The notes: generated by a model not told the origin, from the sequence alone. Shown: positions 41,521-51,145, counted from the first letter of the stretch. The stretch is DNA of 64,000 nt from Sandaracinaceae bacterium (GCA_016706685.1 JADJJE010000011.1:248001-312000), one strand, 5' to 3'. Made by a program: numbers and translations.

Positions 41521-41545
41521 CCGGCGGAGAGGAAACATCCGCCGG
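41521..41545 (+). other. 8-bp inverted repeat after the GNAT gene
   Basis: CCGGCGGA (41521-41528) pairs with TCCGCCGG (41538-41545) across nine bases. It is just past the GNAT stop at 41516 and before the Cys-rich lipoprotein. It may be a weak Rho-independent signal or a hairpin in the 5' region of the next gene. Confidence 0.4.
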
Positions 41546-41565
41546 CGCCCGCCGATAACGGCGCC

Positions 41566-42273
41566 ATGAACTCCATCAAGCACTCACTCACCGCCACCCT
41601 CTCCGCGCTCTCGCTGCTCGCCTGTGGCGAAGACCCCTACGGCAGCACCCCAGAAACCGCCTACCGCATCGAGGGCACGTGCACCGAGGAGCAGCCATGG
41701 TGTGATGACGAGTTCGACGAGTGCTACGCAAGCGGCGCGCAGGCCTGCAACACCTGTTACCAGATTGGCGGCTTGGGTTGCGCCTCCTACTGCGACTACG
41801 CCGAGACCTGCAGGAACCGCCACTGCGGGGCGAACGAGGGCTGCCTCACGTGGGGCTTCACAGCCACATTGGGCGACCAAGACCCGGCGATATTCGAGAC
41901 GTGTCAGATGGCCTCAGCCAGGGCCGTCGCGTGTGGCGAGGCGTCGTACCCCGCCGGGACCTGCGAGCTGTACGCCGCGACCGAGCGCACCGAAGCGTCG
42001 GGCATCTACGAGTGCGTGGCCAGCACTCCCTGCGGCGAGGACCGAGCGTGCGACAACTCCGAGCCCGACAACGACCTGTCGCACCTCGTTTGCGATGCGC
42101 TCGCGACGTGCGGCTCCACATGGGAGAGCTGCGACAACGGTTCGCTCGCTGCTTGGCTGGGCTGGCTACGACACGACGTAAAACGGGGACTCCGGGGTTG
42201 CGCCGAGCTCCCTGAGTGCAGCGCACGACCGACCTGCGTCCAGACGTGGATCGAGTCGCTCACCACGCTGTGA
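41566..42273 (+). CDS. Cys-rich lipoprotein
   Basis: 235 aa. The signal peptide ends at the lipobox L-L-A-Cys20. About two dozen Cys follow at intervals of 3-15 residues (CTEEQPWCDDEFDECYASG, CNTCYQIGGLGC, CDYAETCRNRHCG). This predicts a disulfide-knotted exported protein of the type common in Sandaracinaceae-like genomes; I cannot name the fold. A GATAAC element at 41554-41559, seven bases before the ATG, could be the -10 of a leaderless transcript. Possible surface or substrate-binding role. Confidence 0.7.
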   Translation: MNSIKHSLTATLSALSLLACGEDPYGSTPETAYRIEGTCTEEQPWCDDEFDECYASGAQACNTCYQIGGLGCASYCDYAETCRNRHCGANEGCLTWGFTATLGDQDPAIFETCQMASARAVACGEASYPAGTCELYAATERTEASGIYECVASTPCGEDRACDNSEPDNDLSHLVCDALATCGSTWESCDNGSLAAWLGWLRHDVKRGLRGCAELPECSARPTCVQTWIESLTTL

Positions 42274-42297
42274 GGCAGCCACGTCCACCACGCAGAA

Positions 42298-42327
42298 ACG
42301 CCCAGCTGGATTCAACCAGCCGGGCGT
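42298..42327. terminator. bidirectional terminator between the Cys-rich lipoprotein and pckG
   Basis: ACGCCC-A-GCTGG (42298-42309) pairs with CCAGC-C-GGGCGT (42316-42327), one A-C mismatch, loop ATTCAA. It is followed by CTCGCTCTCT on the plus strand and TTTCTGCG on the minus strand. Confidence 0.7.
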
Positions 42328-42374
42328 CTCGCTCTCTTCGTCCGCATGGCCCCGCTCAGCCGGGCCCGCTCACA

Positions 42375-44158
42375 TCACTTGGCCCGGGCAGGCGGCGCGG
42401 TGCGCAGCGACTCGAGCAGCAGCTCGCGCTGCTTCACGAGGCTCTTGGGCATGGAGTCGCCGATCTTGTCGAAGAACTCCTGCTGGGCCTCGATGTCGGC
42501 GATCCACTCGTCGGTGCTGACGGCGGTGGCCTGGTCGAAGCGCTCCGGGTCGAGGTCCAGGCCGCTGAGGTCGATGTCGCCCTCGCGCGGGACCCAGCCG
42601 ATGGGCGTCTCGCGGCCACCGATGCGGCCGTGGGCGCGGTCGAGCACCCACTTGAGGACGCGCATGTTCTCGCCGAAGCCGGGCCACAGGAACTTGCCGT
42701 TGTCGTCCTTGCGGAACCAGTTGACCAGGAAGAGCTTGGGCGGGCTCTCGATGTCGTGGCGCATGCTGAGCCAGTGCGCGAAGTACTCGCCCATGTTGTA
42801 GCCACAGAAGGGCAGCATGGCCATGGGGTCGCGGCGCAGGACGCCCACCTTGCCGGTGGCGGCCGCGGTGGTCTCGGAGCCCAGCATGGCGCCCAGGTAC
42901 ACGCCGTGCACCCAGTTGAAGCTCTGCAGCACGAGCGGGATGGTGGTGGCGCGACGCCCGCCGAAGATGATGGCGCTGATGGGCACGCCCTCGGGGTTGT
43001 TGTACTCGCGGCTCTGGCACGGGTTGTTGCTGGCCGGCGCGGTGAAGCGCGAGTTGGGGTGCGCCGCCTTCTCGGTGGAGCCCTTCTTCCAGGGGCGGCC
43101 CTGCCAGTCGATGAGCTCGTCCGGCACTTCGCCGTCCATCTCTTCCCACCACACGTCACCGTCGAGCGTGCGCGCCACGTTGGTGAAGATGGTGTCCCGC
43201 TGGATGGTCTTCATCGCGTTCGGGTTGGACTTCATGCTGGTGCCCGGGGCCACGCCGAAGTAGCCGTTCTCCGGGTTCACCGCGTAGAGCCGGCCGTCGG
43301 CGCCGACGCGCATCCACGCGATGTCGTCGCCCACGGTCCAGATCTTCCAGCCCTCGAAGCGACGCGGCGGGATCATCATGGCGAAGTTGGTCTTGCCGCA
43401 GGCGCTCGGGAACGCGGCCGCCACGTAGGACGTCTGCCCTCGGGGGACTCGACGCCCAGGATGAGCATGTGCTCGGCGAGCCAGCCCTCCTTCTTCCCGA
43501 GGTAGCTGCCGATGCGCAGCGCGAGGCACTTCTTGCCCAGCAGCACGTTGCCGCCGTAGCCCGAGCCGCACGACCAGATGGTGTTGTCCTGCGGGAAGTG
43601 ACAGATGAAGCGCTTCTCGGGGTCGAGGTCCAGCGTGCAGTGCAGGCCGCGGTTGAAGTCGTCCGAGTCGCCCAGCATGTCGAGCGCCTGGTTGCCCATG
43701 CGCGTCATGATGCGCTGGTTGAGCACCACGTAGACGCTGTCGGTCAGCTCCACGCCCACCTTGGCGAAGGGCGAGCCGATGGGGCCCATGCAGTAGGGCA
43801 CCACGTACATGGTGCGGCCGCGCATGGAGCCTTCGAAGAGGCCGCCCAGCTTGGCGTACGCGTCGGCCGGCGCCATCCAGTTGTTGGTGGGGCCCGCCTC
43901 TTCCTTGGTGGGCGTGCAGATGAAGGTGAGGTGCTCTACCCGCGCGACATCATTCGGGTTGGACCGGTGCAGGTAGCAGCCGGGGCGCTTCTTCTGGTTG
44001 AGCGGCTCGAGGATGCCCGTGTCCACCGCCAGCTGCGTGAGGCGAACCTTCTCCGCCTCCGAGCCGTCACACCAGACGACGGCGTCCGGTTGAGTGAGCT
44101 TGGCCATATCTGCGACCCACTTGAGGAGGGTCGGATTGTTCGTCGCGGCGTTCGTCAT
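42375..44158 (-). pseudogene. pckG: GTP-dependent phosphoenolpyruvate carboxykinase, interrupted by one frameshift
   Basis: Gluconeogenic enzyme converting oxaloacetate and GTP to PEP, CO2 and GDP. Together the two frames give ~594 aa, the family length. The N-terminal frame contains [29 protein letters not shown], and [23 protein letters not shown]. The C-terminal frame has the P-loop [44 protein letters not shown], and [11 protein letters not shown]. The frames change at ~43437-43439, where GGGC should be GGGGC to read G-Q-T-S-Y-V-A. Restoring one G gives a normal enzyme, so I regard this as a consensus error, not a true loss. The ATG at 44158 or 44167 starts it. It has its own promoter. 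Confidence 0.88.
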
Positions 44159-44185
44159 GGGCCTCATCCCGTTGGCAGGGCCGGG

Positions 44186-44213
44186 AGTCTACCGGCGGAT
44201 GCGGCAGGGGCAA
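44186..44213 (-). promoter_or_regulatory. predicted promoter of pckG
   Basis: Minus strand: TTGCCC (44213-44208), 16-bp spacer, TAGACT (44191-44186). Leader of about 10-20 bases depending on the start used. Confidence 0.5.
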
Positions 44214-44238
44214 ACGGAAGTTGACTTTTCAGGCCTCT

Positions 44239-45030
44239 TTACCGCCCCACTGGCGCTCGCGTGGCGACCGGCCGGACCCCGCGCGCGTCCACCTCGTAGA
44301 AGCGAACCGCTTCGTCGGTCTCCACCACGGCGCGCGGCGAGAAGACACGGGCCCGCGTGGACCCCCGCGGCACCAGATCGCGGTGGTGGTGCACGTGCCC
44401 GTGCAGCACGAACAGCTCGGGGGCGGCGGCCACGGCGCGCTCCACCTGGCACACGTCCACCAGCTGCTGGAACCAGCCCAGGCCCCGCGGCGAGTGCGGA
44501 ATGGCCGGGTGGTGCTGGAGCACCAGCGTGGGGCGCGACAGGTCCGTGAGGTGGCGGCGCTGCTCGGCCCCCAAGCGCCCGGCGGCGCGCACGAAGTGCT
44601 GGTCCAGCGTGGAGTCCAGCGGCACCACGGTCACCCCGTCCAGGTCGAAGCTGGCGCCCGAGGTCCCGGCCACGGCGGCGAGCGGGCCCTGCGCGGCGGC
44701 GGCGTAGGCACAGCGTCCCCGGTACGCGTCGTGGTTGCCGGGGATGACGGTGACCTGCTCGGGCGTGAAGCCGCTCTCGCCCACCACCTGGGCGAACAGG
44801 GCGAACTGCGCCGGGTCGGCGTCTTCGGTCATGTCACCCGTGAACACCACGTGGTCGGCCCCCGCCCTGCGCGCTCGCTGAAACGCGCGAGCCAGGTTCC
44901 GGACTCGGCTCTCGGCGCGCGAGGGGCGATACGACGAGAGGAACGCCAGCCGCACCCAGTCCGCCGGATCACGCGCCCACGGATCGAGCTCGATCAGGTG
45001 GGCGTCGGAGATCTGGGCGAGCAGGGCCAT
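44239..45030 (-). CDS. calcineurin-like metallophosphoesterase
   Basis: 263 aa from ATG 45030 (upstream frame is non-coding). The five metal-ligand motifs appear in order: D-x-H as ISDAHL, GD as VVFTGDMTED, GNHD as VTVIPGNHDAY, H as LVLQHHPAIP, and GHVHHH. All ligands are present. This is the di-metal phosphodiesterase/phosphatase fold; cyclic-nucleotide or UDP-diacylglucosamine-like substrates are common in the family, but nothing here points to one. It lies between pckG and the P450 gene on the same strand, 43 bases after the P450 gene. Confidence 0.88.
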   Translation of the reverse strand: MALLAQISDAHLIELDPWARDPADWVRLAFLSSYRPSRAESRVRNLARAFQRARRAGADHVVFTGDMTEDADPAQFALFAQVVGESGFTPEQVTVIPGNHDAYRGRCAYAAAAQGPLAAVAGTSGASFDLDGVTVVPLDSTLDQHFVRAAGRLGAEQRRHLTDLSRPTLVLQHHPAIPHSPRGLGWFQQLVDVCQVERAVAAAPELFVLHGHVHHHRDLVPRGSTRARVFSPRAVVETDEAVRFYEVDARGVRPVATRAPVGR

Positions 45031-45073
45031 TCCCCAGCATGACCCTCTTTGCCCAGGGACCGCCAGCTCCGTC

Positions 45074-46463
45074 TCAGGCGCGGCGGCGGTAGCGGAAAGG
45101 CACGTCGTCCACGGGAGGCAGCGTGCCGAAGCCGGTGCGCGACACATCCTGCTTGGGCACCGCCGTGGTGAGCAGCTCGATGTCGAAGCACGAGAGCAGC
45201 ACCGCCACGGCGATCTTGAACTCGTTGATGGCGAAGAAGCGCCCGGGGCACATGCTCACGCCCGCGCCGAAGGGCAGCAGGTTGAAGTGCACGCGCTGAC
45301 CGTCCTTCCAGAAGCGCGCGGGGGCGCCGCTGCTGTCGGGCAGGAAGCGGTCGAAGCGGAAGTCGTACGGGTCCTCGTAGATCTCCGGATCGAGGTGCGT
45401 GGTGGGCGGGAAGAGCGCGAGGTCGTGGCCCGCGTCGAAGCGGTAGGTGCCGCTGCGCAGCTCGAGCGTGGTGTCCTTGAGCGCCCGCCGCGGGACCATG
45501 GGCGCGGTGGTGAGGCGGTTCATCTCGGTGACGGCGCTCTCGAGCTTGACCATGTTCTTGAGGTCGTGGCGCGAGAAGGGGGCGCCGCTCGGGGACAGGA
45601 GGTCGCCGCCGCCCGAGACGCTGCGCACCTCTTCCAGGATCTCCGGCGCGCGCGGCGGTCGCGCAAGATGTAGAGCATGGTCCAGAACGCGGCCGACACC
45701 GTGTTGGCCTGCGCCGCCCACATGAGGCCAGCGTCGAAAAAGCCCACGAAGTCCAGCATGCCCAGCTTGCGCAGGTGCTCGTGGCGCACGTCGAACAGCT
45801 CGGCGTGGTGCGGCCCTTGTCGCGCACCCGCTCGGCGAGCGCGCGCTGCGCGCGGGCCCAGGGGGGCACCAGCCTGGCCGGGACCCCCATGGCCAGGAAC
45901 CCGAAGGCCTTGTCCACGGTGGTGTAGGCCTGCTTCAGCGCCTCGGAGTAGACCCCATCGCCGAAGAGCGCGTCGGTGCCCGCAGCGAAGACGAACTCGT
46001 TGGCCCAGCGGTGCAGCGTGTCCTCGCGCCAGACGCCCACCGGCAGCGCACGCAGCCGCTCCACCAGCTTCTGCTGCATGCGCTCGCTCATCACCTGGAG
46101 GGGCTCGCCCTTCATGTAGACGTTGATCTGGTGGGAGATCTCCTCGATGTCGGCGCGGCGCGCGTCTTCGAGCGCGTAGCCGAACGCCCTGCCCCCAATC
46201 TCGGCGCCGACCTCCGCGAAGTTCATGTCGCGGTTCTTGAAGTACGCCGGGTGGTCGAGGGGGTCCAACAGGAACGTGCGCGGGCCCTGCGGAAAGCGCA
46301 CCGTGAACACGTCGCCGTACTGGCGCTGGCAAGCGCGCAGGAAGCCGAGCGGGTCCTTCCCGAAGGCCATGCCGTGACCGAGCACGGGCAGCCCACCCGA
46401 GACCACGGGAGGAGGAGCGGGGCGGGCGCTGCGCGGGGCGGCGTGGACGGTGGTGCCGGGCAT
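45074..46463 (-). pseudogene. cytochrome P450, split by two frameshifts
   Basis: Haem-thiolate monooxygenase. Three frames together give ~460 aa, the P450 length. The N-terminal frame has the membrane-free start PVVSGGLPVLGHGMAFGKDP, FLRACQRQYGDVFTV, then NFAEVGAEIGGRAFGYA. The middle frame carries HAELFDVRHEHLRKLG and MWAAQANTVSAAFW (I-helix region). The C-terminal frame has the K-helix ExxR as TEMNR, the meander FRFDRFLP and the haem-binding FGAGVSMCPGRFFA. The shifts are at ~45814-45816 and ~45654-45658, each cured by one missing G/C in a short run. The sequence resembles CYP7/CYP8-type sterol and prostanoid P450s more than typical bacterial CYPs. Its promoter is TTGAGT, 17 bp, GAAATC, six bases before the ATG. 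Confidence 0.85.
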
Positions 46464-46469
46464 GGGTGG

Positions 46470-46498
46470 GATTTCTCACGCCGGCGTGCGCGACTCAA
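46470..46498 (-). promoter_or_regulatory. predicted near-leaderless promoter of the P450 gene
   Basis: Minus strand: TTGAGT (46498-46493), 17-bp spacer, GAAATC (46475-46470), then six bases to the ATG at 46463. Confidence 0.35.
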
Positions 46499-46570
46499 GC
46501 GTTCGTGGCGGATGTGCCGGCGAGCGGCCGGATTCGCCATTGTCTGTATCAACCGCTACCCTGTGGAGGA

Positions 46571-46596
46571 CGGAGTCAGCTGAACCCTCGACTCCG
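46571..46596 (+). other. hairpin in the leader of the UspA-like gene
   Basis: CGGAGTC (46571-46577) pairs with GACTCCG (46590-46596). It lies ~15 bases upstream of the GGAAAGG Shine-Dalgarno sequence and could affect translation. Confidence 0.35.
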
Positions 46597-46625
46597 CCAT
46601 GAGCTAACTAGGAAAGGGGTTTCCG

Positions 46626-47255
46626 ATGGATGCCATGGAGTCGAACACGAGCGGACGCGTCATTGTGGCGGCCGTTGACCTGACCGAGGCCTCGGACATG
46701 GCGCTGCTCCACGCGGTGCGCATGTCGGTGCTGGGGGACACGCTGCACGTGGTGCACACGGTGGAGGTGCACGGCCTGCGCGAAGCCACCCGGATTCAAG
46801 AGCAAGACAAGGTGCTCGAGAACGACCCGGACGTGGTGCGCGCCTATGTCAACGAGGTGTGCGAGCGCGAGGAGGTCTGGCCGCTGGTGCGGCCCGAGGT
46901 GCACACGCGCATCGGGACGCCCGTGGCCGCGCTGGTGCAGTTCTGCACGGACGTGGAGGCCGACCTGCTGGTGTGCGGGGTGCACGCGCGGCACGGCATC
47001 GATCGCCTGCGCGCGTCGGTCGCCGAGGGCCTCATGCGCGAGGCGCCCTGCCCCGTGCTGGTGGCCAAGCCGAAGGCGTACCAGGGGAGGCGCAAGAGCG
47101 AGCTGCCCGCGCCCATCTGCGCCGACTGCTCCGCCAAGCGGGAAGAGACGGGGGACCCGATGGCCTGGTGCACCACGCACTCGCGCGACCATGCGGCGCG
47201 GCACACCTACAGCGGGACCCCCAGCACACGGCCCCCTGGCTTCGGCATGCGCTGA
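46626..47255 (+). CDS. universal stress protein (UspA) family protein with C-terminal Cys/His tail
   Basis: 209 aa. The Usp fold is at ~10-150: RVIVAAVDLTEASDMALLHAV, then a helix, and the conserved VEADLLVCGVHARHG and CPVLVAKPKA near the end of the fold. The ATP-binding G-x2-G-x9-G(S/T) motif is partly changed (GVHARHGIDRLRAS). After the Usp domain comes a tail of ~55 residues with C-A-D-C, later W-C-T-T-H and a further H (HSRDH), which may be a zinc ribbon. The start is set by AGGAAAGGGG 8-9 bases upstream. A 7-bp hairpin precedes that Shine-Dalgarno site. Possible stress or redox sensor. Confidence 0.8.
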   Translation: MDAMESNTSGRVIVAAVDLTEASDMALLHAVRMSVLGDTLHVVHTVEVHGLREATRIQEQDKVLENDPDVVRAYVNEVCEREEVWPLVRPEVHTRIGTPVAALVQFCTDVEADLLVCGVHARHGIDRLRASVAEGLMREAPCPVLVAKPKAYQGRRKSELPAPICADCSAKREETGDPMAWCTTHSRDHAARHTYSGTPSTRPPGFGMR

Positions 47256-47345
47256 GGTGCCCCTCGCCGGCCGCCGGCCGCCCGCCGGCGGAGCGCTCGG
47301 TGCGCGGCCAGGCAACTCCGGCACGCGGCGTCCGAGAAGGGCCGC

Positions 47346-47897
47346 GTGTCGGACCACCCGCCGCCCAAGAGCAGCCCTGTGAGCGCGGCCGCGTGGGTGA
47401 CCGCCATCATCGCCGTGGCGTCGCTCGCCGAGACGCCGCCCGTGATCGCGCCCGAGTCCGTGGAGTTCAACTCGGCCACCTACCAGGCGGTGCGCCCCGC
47501 GCCTCCGTCGGCCCGCGTGGCTCAGCAGATCGCCGACGTGCGCGACGGCGGGCGGGTGAACGTGAACGCTGCGGACGCCCAGACACTGCAGCTCTTGCCC
47601 GGCGTGGGGCCGGTGGTGTCGGCCCGGGTGATCGCCGACCGCGAGGCCAACGGGCCCTACCCCACGCTCGAGGCCATGACGCGGGTCAGCGGCATCGGCC
47701 CTCGCACGGTGGAGCGCATCGCGGCGCTGGCGTTCGCGGGGCCAGCCGCACCGACGGAGCCCAGTGGCGCCGCCTCACCAGCGGGAGAACAGCCAGGAGA
47801 CGCGGAGCCCGGCCTGCACATGGAGCCCACTGAAGCCACCACGGGTCATGGCGAACGGCACGTAGCCAACCCGCACGTCCAGGCCGAAGGCGAGTGA
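47346..47897 (+). CDS. ComEA-like helix-hairpin-helix protein
   Basis: 183 aa from a GTG. An N-terminal hydrophobic stretch (AAAWVTAIIAVASLAE) is a likely membrane anchor or signal. The DNA-binding helix-hairpin-helix pair is at ~75-130: VNVNAADAQTLQLLPGVGP and SGIGPRTVERIAAL, the ComEA/T2SK-like pattern. It would bind DNA at the envelope during uptake, or be an unrelated HhH. The last ~50 residues are low-complexity and overlap the convergent outer-membrane-like gene by 123 bases; a frameshift may have removed an earlier natural stop. Confidence 0.78.
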   Translation: MSDHPPPKSSPVSAAAWVTAIIAVASLAETPPVIAPESVEFNSATYQAVRPAPPSARVAQQIADVRDGGRVNVNAADAQTLQLLPGVGPVVSARVIADREANGPYPTLEAMTRVSGIGPRTVERIAALAFAGPAAPTEPSGAASPAGEQPGDAEPGLHMEPTEATTGHGERHVANPHVQAEGE

Positions 47898-48359
47898 GCG
47901 CGAGTGCAGATAGTCCAACCCCACGATGCCGTGGACCTCGAAACTGGCGTAGGTGGTGTCGTGGACCAACAAGAGGCCGTCGATGCCGGCGCCGAAGAAG
48001 GGCACCCAGGTGAGGATGTCCACGATGTAGAGCGCCTCGGCGGTGAGCGAGAGCAGGTGCGCGGTGCTCACGTCGCCGCTGTGCGGGTGGGCCGCGTAGC
48101 CTCCACGGAACTGGAGGGTGAACGTGTCGCCGAGGCCGATGCCCGCGCTGACGCCCACGCCGGCGCCGTGCATGGGGATGCCGTCCTGCGCGTAGGCGTA
48201 GTTGGCGTCCACGCTCAGGGCCACCTGGTCTTCGTAGGCGCGAGCCGTGGCGGGAGCCAGGCAGAGCAGCGCGGTCAGCACACCGGCGGCGAGGAACGCC
48301 ATGCGCGCTGCGAGCCCCGGGGCAGCGTGAGAGGGCCGAGCGCTATGGGCGTGTGCCAC
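47775..48359 (-). CDS. outer-membrane beta-barrel-like protein
   Basis: 194 aa from the GTG at 48359, or 175 from the ATG at 48302 which starts the signal peptide (MAFLAAGVLTALLCLAPA, cleavage near ATARA). The mature part is a series of amphipathic strands with aromatic ends: VALSVDANYAYAQDGIP, TLQFRGGYAAHP, LTAEALYIVDILTWVPF, FGLDVRVGYVPFAM, LQAGLRVSWLFSRW. The C-terminal aromatic-type end (W-L-F-S-R-W) fits insertion by BAM. It is a small barrel protein of unknown substrate. A TATCAA element six bases before the GTG suggests a near-leaderless transcript that is divergent from pyrR. Confidence 0.7.
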   Translation of the reverse strand: MAHAHSARPSHAAPGLAARMAFLAAGVLTALLCLAPATARAYEDQVALSVDANYAYAQDGIPMHGAGVGVSAGIGLGDTFTLQFRGGYAAHPHSGDVSTAHLLSLTAEALYIVDILTWVPFFGAGIDGLLLVHDTTYASFEVHGIVGLDYLHSRSLAFGLDVRVGYVPFAMTRGGFSGLHVQAGLRVSWLFSRW

Positions 48360-48385
48360 GGGCCGTTGATAGCAGCCCGGGCGGC

Positions 48386-48415
48386 TTGACGCACACGTCG
48401 GAAGGCGCGTAGATC
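48386..48415 (+). promoter_or_regulatory. predicted near-leaderless promoter of the pyrR-pyrB-namZ operon
   Basis: TTGACG (48386-48391), 18-bp spacer, TAGATC (48410-48415), then six bases to the pyrR GTG at 48422. No attenuator hairpin or PyrR-binding loop can fit in the leader. Confidence 0.55.
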
Positions 48416-48421
48416 CGGCCC

Positions 48422-48988
48422 GTGTCCACCTCGACCCCGACGGTCCTGCTCGCCGGCGACGCGATGCAGCGCACGCTACGCCGCATGGCCCTCAGCATCG
48501 TGGAGCGCACCGGGAAGCGTGCCCAGGACCTCTGCCTGATCGGGGTGCGCCGCGGCGGGGTGGACGTGGCCAAGCGCCTGGCCGAGGCCATCGCCGACTT
48601 GGAGGACGAGTCCCCCAAGGTGGGCGCCGTGGACATCAGCCTCTACCGCGACGACGCGGCCACCGCCCTGCCGGATGCGAAGATCGGGCCGAGCGAGATC
48701 CGCTTCCCCATCGACGGGCGCGAGGTCATCTTGGTGGACGACGTGCTGCAGACGGGGCGCACCATCCGGGCCGCCATCGACTGCGTGCTGGACTACGGGC
48801 GCCCGCGCCGCATCTGGCTGGCGGTGCTGTTCGACCGCGGCGGGCGCGAGCTGCCCGTCCACCCGGACTTCGTCGGCAAGACGGTGGACGTGAAGCCAGG
48901 CATGAAGCTGTGGGTGGAGATCGACGGGCGCGAGGGCGACCGCGCGTTCCTCACGGTGGCGGCGGCGAGCACGCAGGAGGTGAGCTGA
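48422..48988 (+). CDS. pyrR: PyrR bifunctional pyrimidine regulator / uracil phosphoribosyltransferase
   Basis: 188 aa from a GTG. The PRPP-binding loop is [17 protein letters not shown] (~102-118). [22 protein letters not shown], and [10 protein letters not shown] near the end match PyrR. In Gram-positive bacteria PyrR binds pyr mRNA to control attenuation, but here the predicted leader is almost absent, so it may act mainly as a UPRTase or bind elsewhere. Its TGA overlaps the ATG of pyrB (TGATG), and AGGAGGTGA within its 3' end is the pyrB ribosome site. Confidence 0.92.
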   Translation: MSTSTPTVLLAGDAMQRTLRRMALSIVERTGKRAQDLCLIGVRRGGVDVAKRLAEAIADLEDESPKVGAVDISLYRDDAATALPDAKIGPSEIRFPIDGREVILVDDVLQTGRTIRAAIDCVLDYGRPRRIWLAVLFDRGGRELPVHPDFVGKTVDVKPGMKLWVEIDGREGDRAFLTVAAASTQEVS

Positions 48989-49920
48989 TGGACGCTTTCC
49001 CACACCGCCACGTGCTCGGCATCGAGGACCTCTCGCGCGCCGACATCGAGCACATCCTCGACACGTCGAACGCCTTCTTGGAGGTCTCGCGCCGGCCGGT
49101 CCGCAAGGTGCCCACGCTGCGTGGCAAGACCGTCATCAACCTGTTCTACGAGAACTCCACGCGCACCCGCACCAGCTTCGAGCTGGCCGGCAAGCGCATG
49201 AGCGCCGACGTCATCAACATCAGCGTGGCCAGCTCGAGCGTGACCAAGGGCGAGACGCTCTACGACACCTGCAAGACGCTCGAGGCCATGCACCCGGACG
49301 TCATCGTGATGCGCCACGCGTCCTCGGGGGCGCCGCACTTCGTGGCTCGCCACGTGCGCTGCAGCGTCATCAACGCGGGTGACGGCATGCACGAGCACCC
49401 CACGCAGGCGCTGCTGGACGCGTTCACCATCAAGCAGGCGCTCGGCACGCTCGAGGGCCTCACGGTGGCCATCGTGGGCGACGTGCTGCACTCGCGGGTG
49501 GCCCGCAGCAACGCGCTGCTGCTCAAGCACTTCGGCTGCACGGTGCGCTTCGTGGGCCCGGACACGCTGGTGCCGCCCGAGCTGGCCGGCTACGGCGTGG
49601 AGCTGCACCACAACGTGGAAGAGGGCGTGCGCGACGCCGACGTGGTGATGGTGCTGCGCGTGCAGACCGAGCGTCTCAAGGGCGCGCTGCTGGCTTCGCT
49701 CGGGGAGTACTCGCGCACCTTCGGCATCAACCGGCGGCGCCTGGCGCTGGCGAAGCCGAATGCCTTGGTGATGCACCCGGGTCCCATGAACCGGGGCGTG
49801 GAGATCGAGCCCGACGTGGCCGACGGCGCTTCGTCGCGCGTGCTCGAGCAGGTGGAAGCCGGCGTGGCCATCCGCATGGCGCTGCTGTACTTGCTAGCTG
49901 GCGAGTCGGGCGAGGCGTGA
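48988..49920 (+). CDS. pyrB: aspartate carbamoyltransferase catalytic subunit
   Basis: First committed step of pyrimidine synthesis: carbamoyl phosphate plus aspartate to carbamoyl aspartate. 310 aa, normal length. The carbamoyl-phosphate loop [14 protein letters not shown] (~57) and the [10 protein letters not shown] motif (~136) are intact. [17 protein letters not shown] and [11 protein letters not shown] near the C-terminus are the aspartate-binding motifs. Translated from a consensus AGGAGGTGA. The stop overlaps the start of namZ (GTGA). No pyrC or carAB is in the window. Confidence 0.95.
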   Translation: MDAFPHRHVLGIEDLSRADIEHILDTSNAFLEVSRRPVRKVPTLRGKTVINLFYENSTRTRTSFELAGKRMSADVINISVASSSVTKGETLYDTCKTLEAMHPDVIVMRHASSGAPHFVARHVRCSVINAGDGMHEHPTQALLDAFTIKQALGTLEGLTVAIVGDVLHSRVARSNALLLKHFGCTVRFVGPDTLVPPELAGYGVELHHNVEEGVRDADVVMVLRVQTERLKGALLASLGEYSRTFGINRRRLALAKPNALVMHPGPMNRGVEIEPDVADGASSRVLEQVEAGVAIRMALLYLLAGESGEA

Positions 49921-51104
49921 GCGCGCCGGTCGCCACGGGGCTCGACCGGGTGGCGGCTGGCGATGCCGTGGCGCTGGCCGGCATCCGTGGCAAGCGCGTG
50001 GGCCTCTTGGCGCACCCGGCCAGCGTGACGCGCACGCTCCAGCACGCCCACGCGGTGCTGGAGGCGGCTGGCGCCAAGGTGGTGGCGCTGTTCGGGCCGG
50101 AGCACGGCTATGGCGGCGAGGCGCAGGACATGGCGCCGGTGGGCTCTGACGAGGGTGCGCCCGAGAAGCTGCGCGTGTACTCGCTGTACGGCACCACCTT
50201 CGACGAGCTGCGCCCCACGCCCGAGATGCTGCGCGGCCTAGACGCCGTGGTGGTGGACCTGCAAGACGTGGGCGCGCGCTACTACACCTTCGTCTGGAGC
50301 GCCGCGCTCATGCTGGAGGCCGCGGCCGCGGTGGGGGTGCCCACCATCGTGCTGGACCGGCCCAACCCGCTCGGCGGCGTGGTGCTGGAGGGTGCGCCGC
50401 AGCGGCCGGGCTACCGGTCGTTCGTGGGTCTCTACGACGTGCCCGTGCGGCACGGCATGACCATCGCCGAGATCACGCGCATGGTGCACGCGCGCTTGGG
50501 CCTGGACGACGCCGCCCTGATCACCGTGCCCATGCTCGGGTGGACGCGCGGCATGTACTTCGACGCCACGGGCCTGCCGTGGATTTACCCTTCCCCGAAC
50601 ATGCCCACGCTGGACACTGCGGTCGTGTACCCGGGGGGCTGCTTGATCGAGGGCACGCTGCTGAGCGAAGGCCGCGGGACCACGCGCCCGTTCGAGGTGT
50701 TCGGGGCACCCTGGGTGGACGGCCAGGCACTGGCCAGCGCGCTCGAGGGCAAGCTGCCCGGGGCCACGCTGCGGCCGCTGAGCTTCCTGCCCACGTTCCA
50801 GAAGCACGCGAAGCAGCTGTGTGGGGGCGTGCAGTTGCACGTCACGGACCGTCACGCGTTCCGCAGCTACGAGGCCTACCTGCGCATCCTGCAGGAGCTG
50901 CTCACGCGCCATCCGGACGCGCCGCGCTACCGCACGGAAGAATACGAGTACGTGACCGACCGCCCGGCCATCGACCTGCTCACGGGTGGGCCGGAGTTCC
51001 GTGAGGCCGTGGACGCAGGGCACAGCATCGAGCCCTGGCTCGCGCGGGAGGCCGCCGGCGCCGCCGCGTTCGAAGCCGAGCGGGCGCCGTTCTTGCTGTA
51101 CTGA
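49917..51104 (+). CDS. namZ: DUF1343 exo-beta-N-acetylmuramidase NamZ-like protein without signal peptide
   Basis: 395 aa from the GTG that overlaps the pyrB stop. NamZ removes N-acetylmuramic acid from the non-reducing end of peptidoglycan fragments. Conserved segments are [14 protein letters not shown] (with the catalytic Glu-His pair), [67 protein letters not shown] and [11 protein letters not shown]. The characterised NamZ of Bacillus is secreted, but here the protein starts directly with the domain and has no signal peptide, so a cytosolic recycling role is inferred. Its presence in a pyrimidine operon is unusual. Confidence 0.9.
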   Translation: MSAPVATGLDRVAAGDAVALAGIRGKRVGLLAHPASVTRTLQHAHAVLEAAGAKVVALFGPEHGYGGEAQDMAPVGSDEGAPEKLRVYSLYGTTFDELRPTPEMLRGLDAVVVDLQDVGARYYTFVWSAALMLEAAAAVGVPTIVLDRPNPLGGVVLEGAPQRPGYRSFVGLYDVPVRHGMTIAEITRMVHARLGLDDAALITVPMLGWTRGMYFDATGLPWIYPSPNMPTLDTAVVYPGGCLIEGTLLSEGRGTTRPFEVFGAPWVDGQALASALEGKLPGATLRPLSFLPTFQKHAKQLCGGVQLHVTDRHAFRSYEAYLRILQELLTRHPDAPRYRTEEYEYVTDRPAIDLLTGGPEFREAVDAGHSIEPWLAREAAGAAAFEAERAPFLLY

Positions 51105-51145
51105 GACCGAAGAACCCGGCGCTCGTAGAGTGCGTCGTTCGCGAC

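Noticed and set aside
43437..43439. Programmed frameshift in pckG
   Set aside because: No slippery heptamer plus pseudoknot was seen, and the same error type recurs in nearby genes.
48386..48421. PyrR-controlled mRNA attenuator before pyrR
   Set aside because: The predicted leader is only a few bases long, too short for anti-terminator or binding loop.
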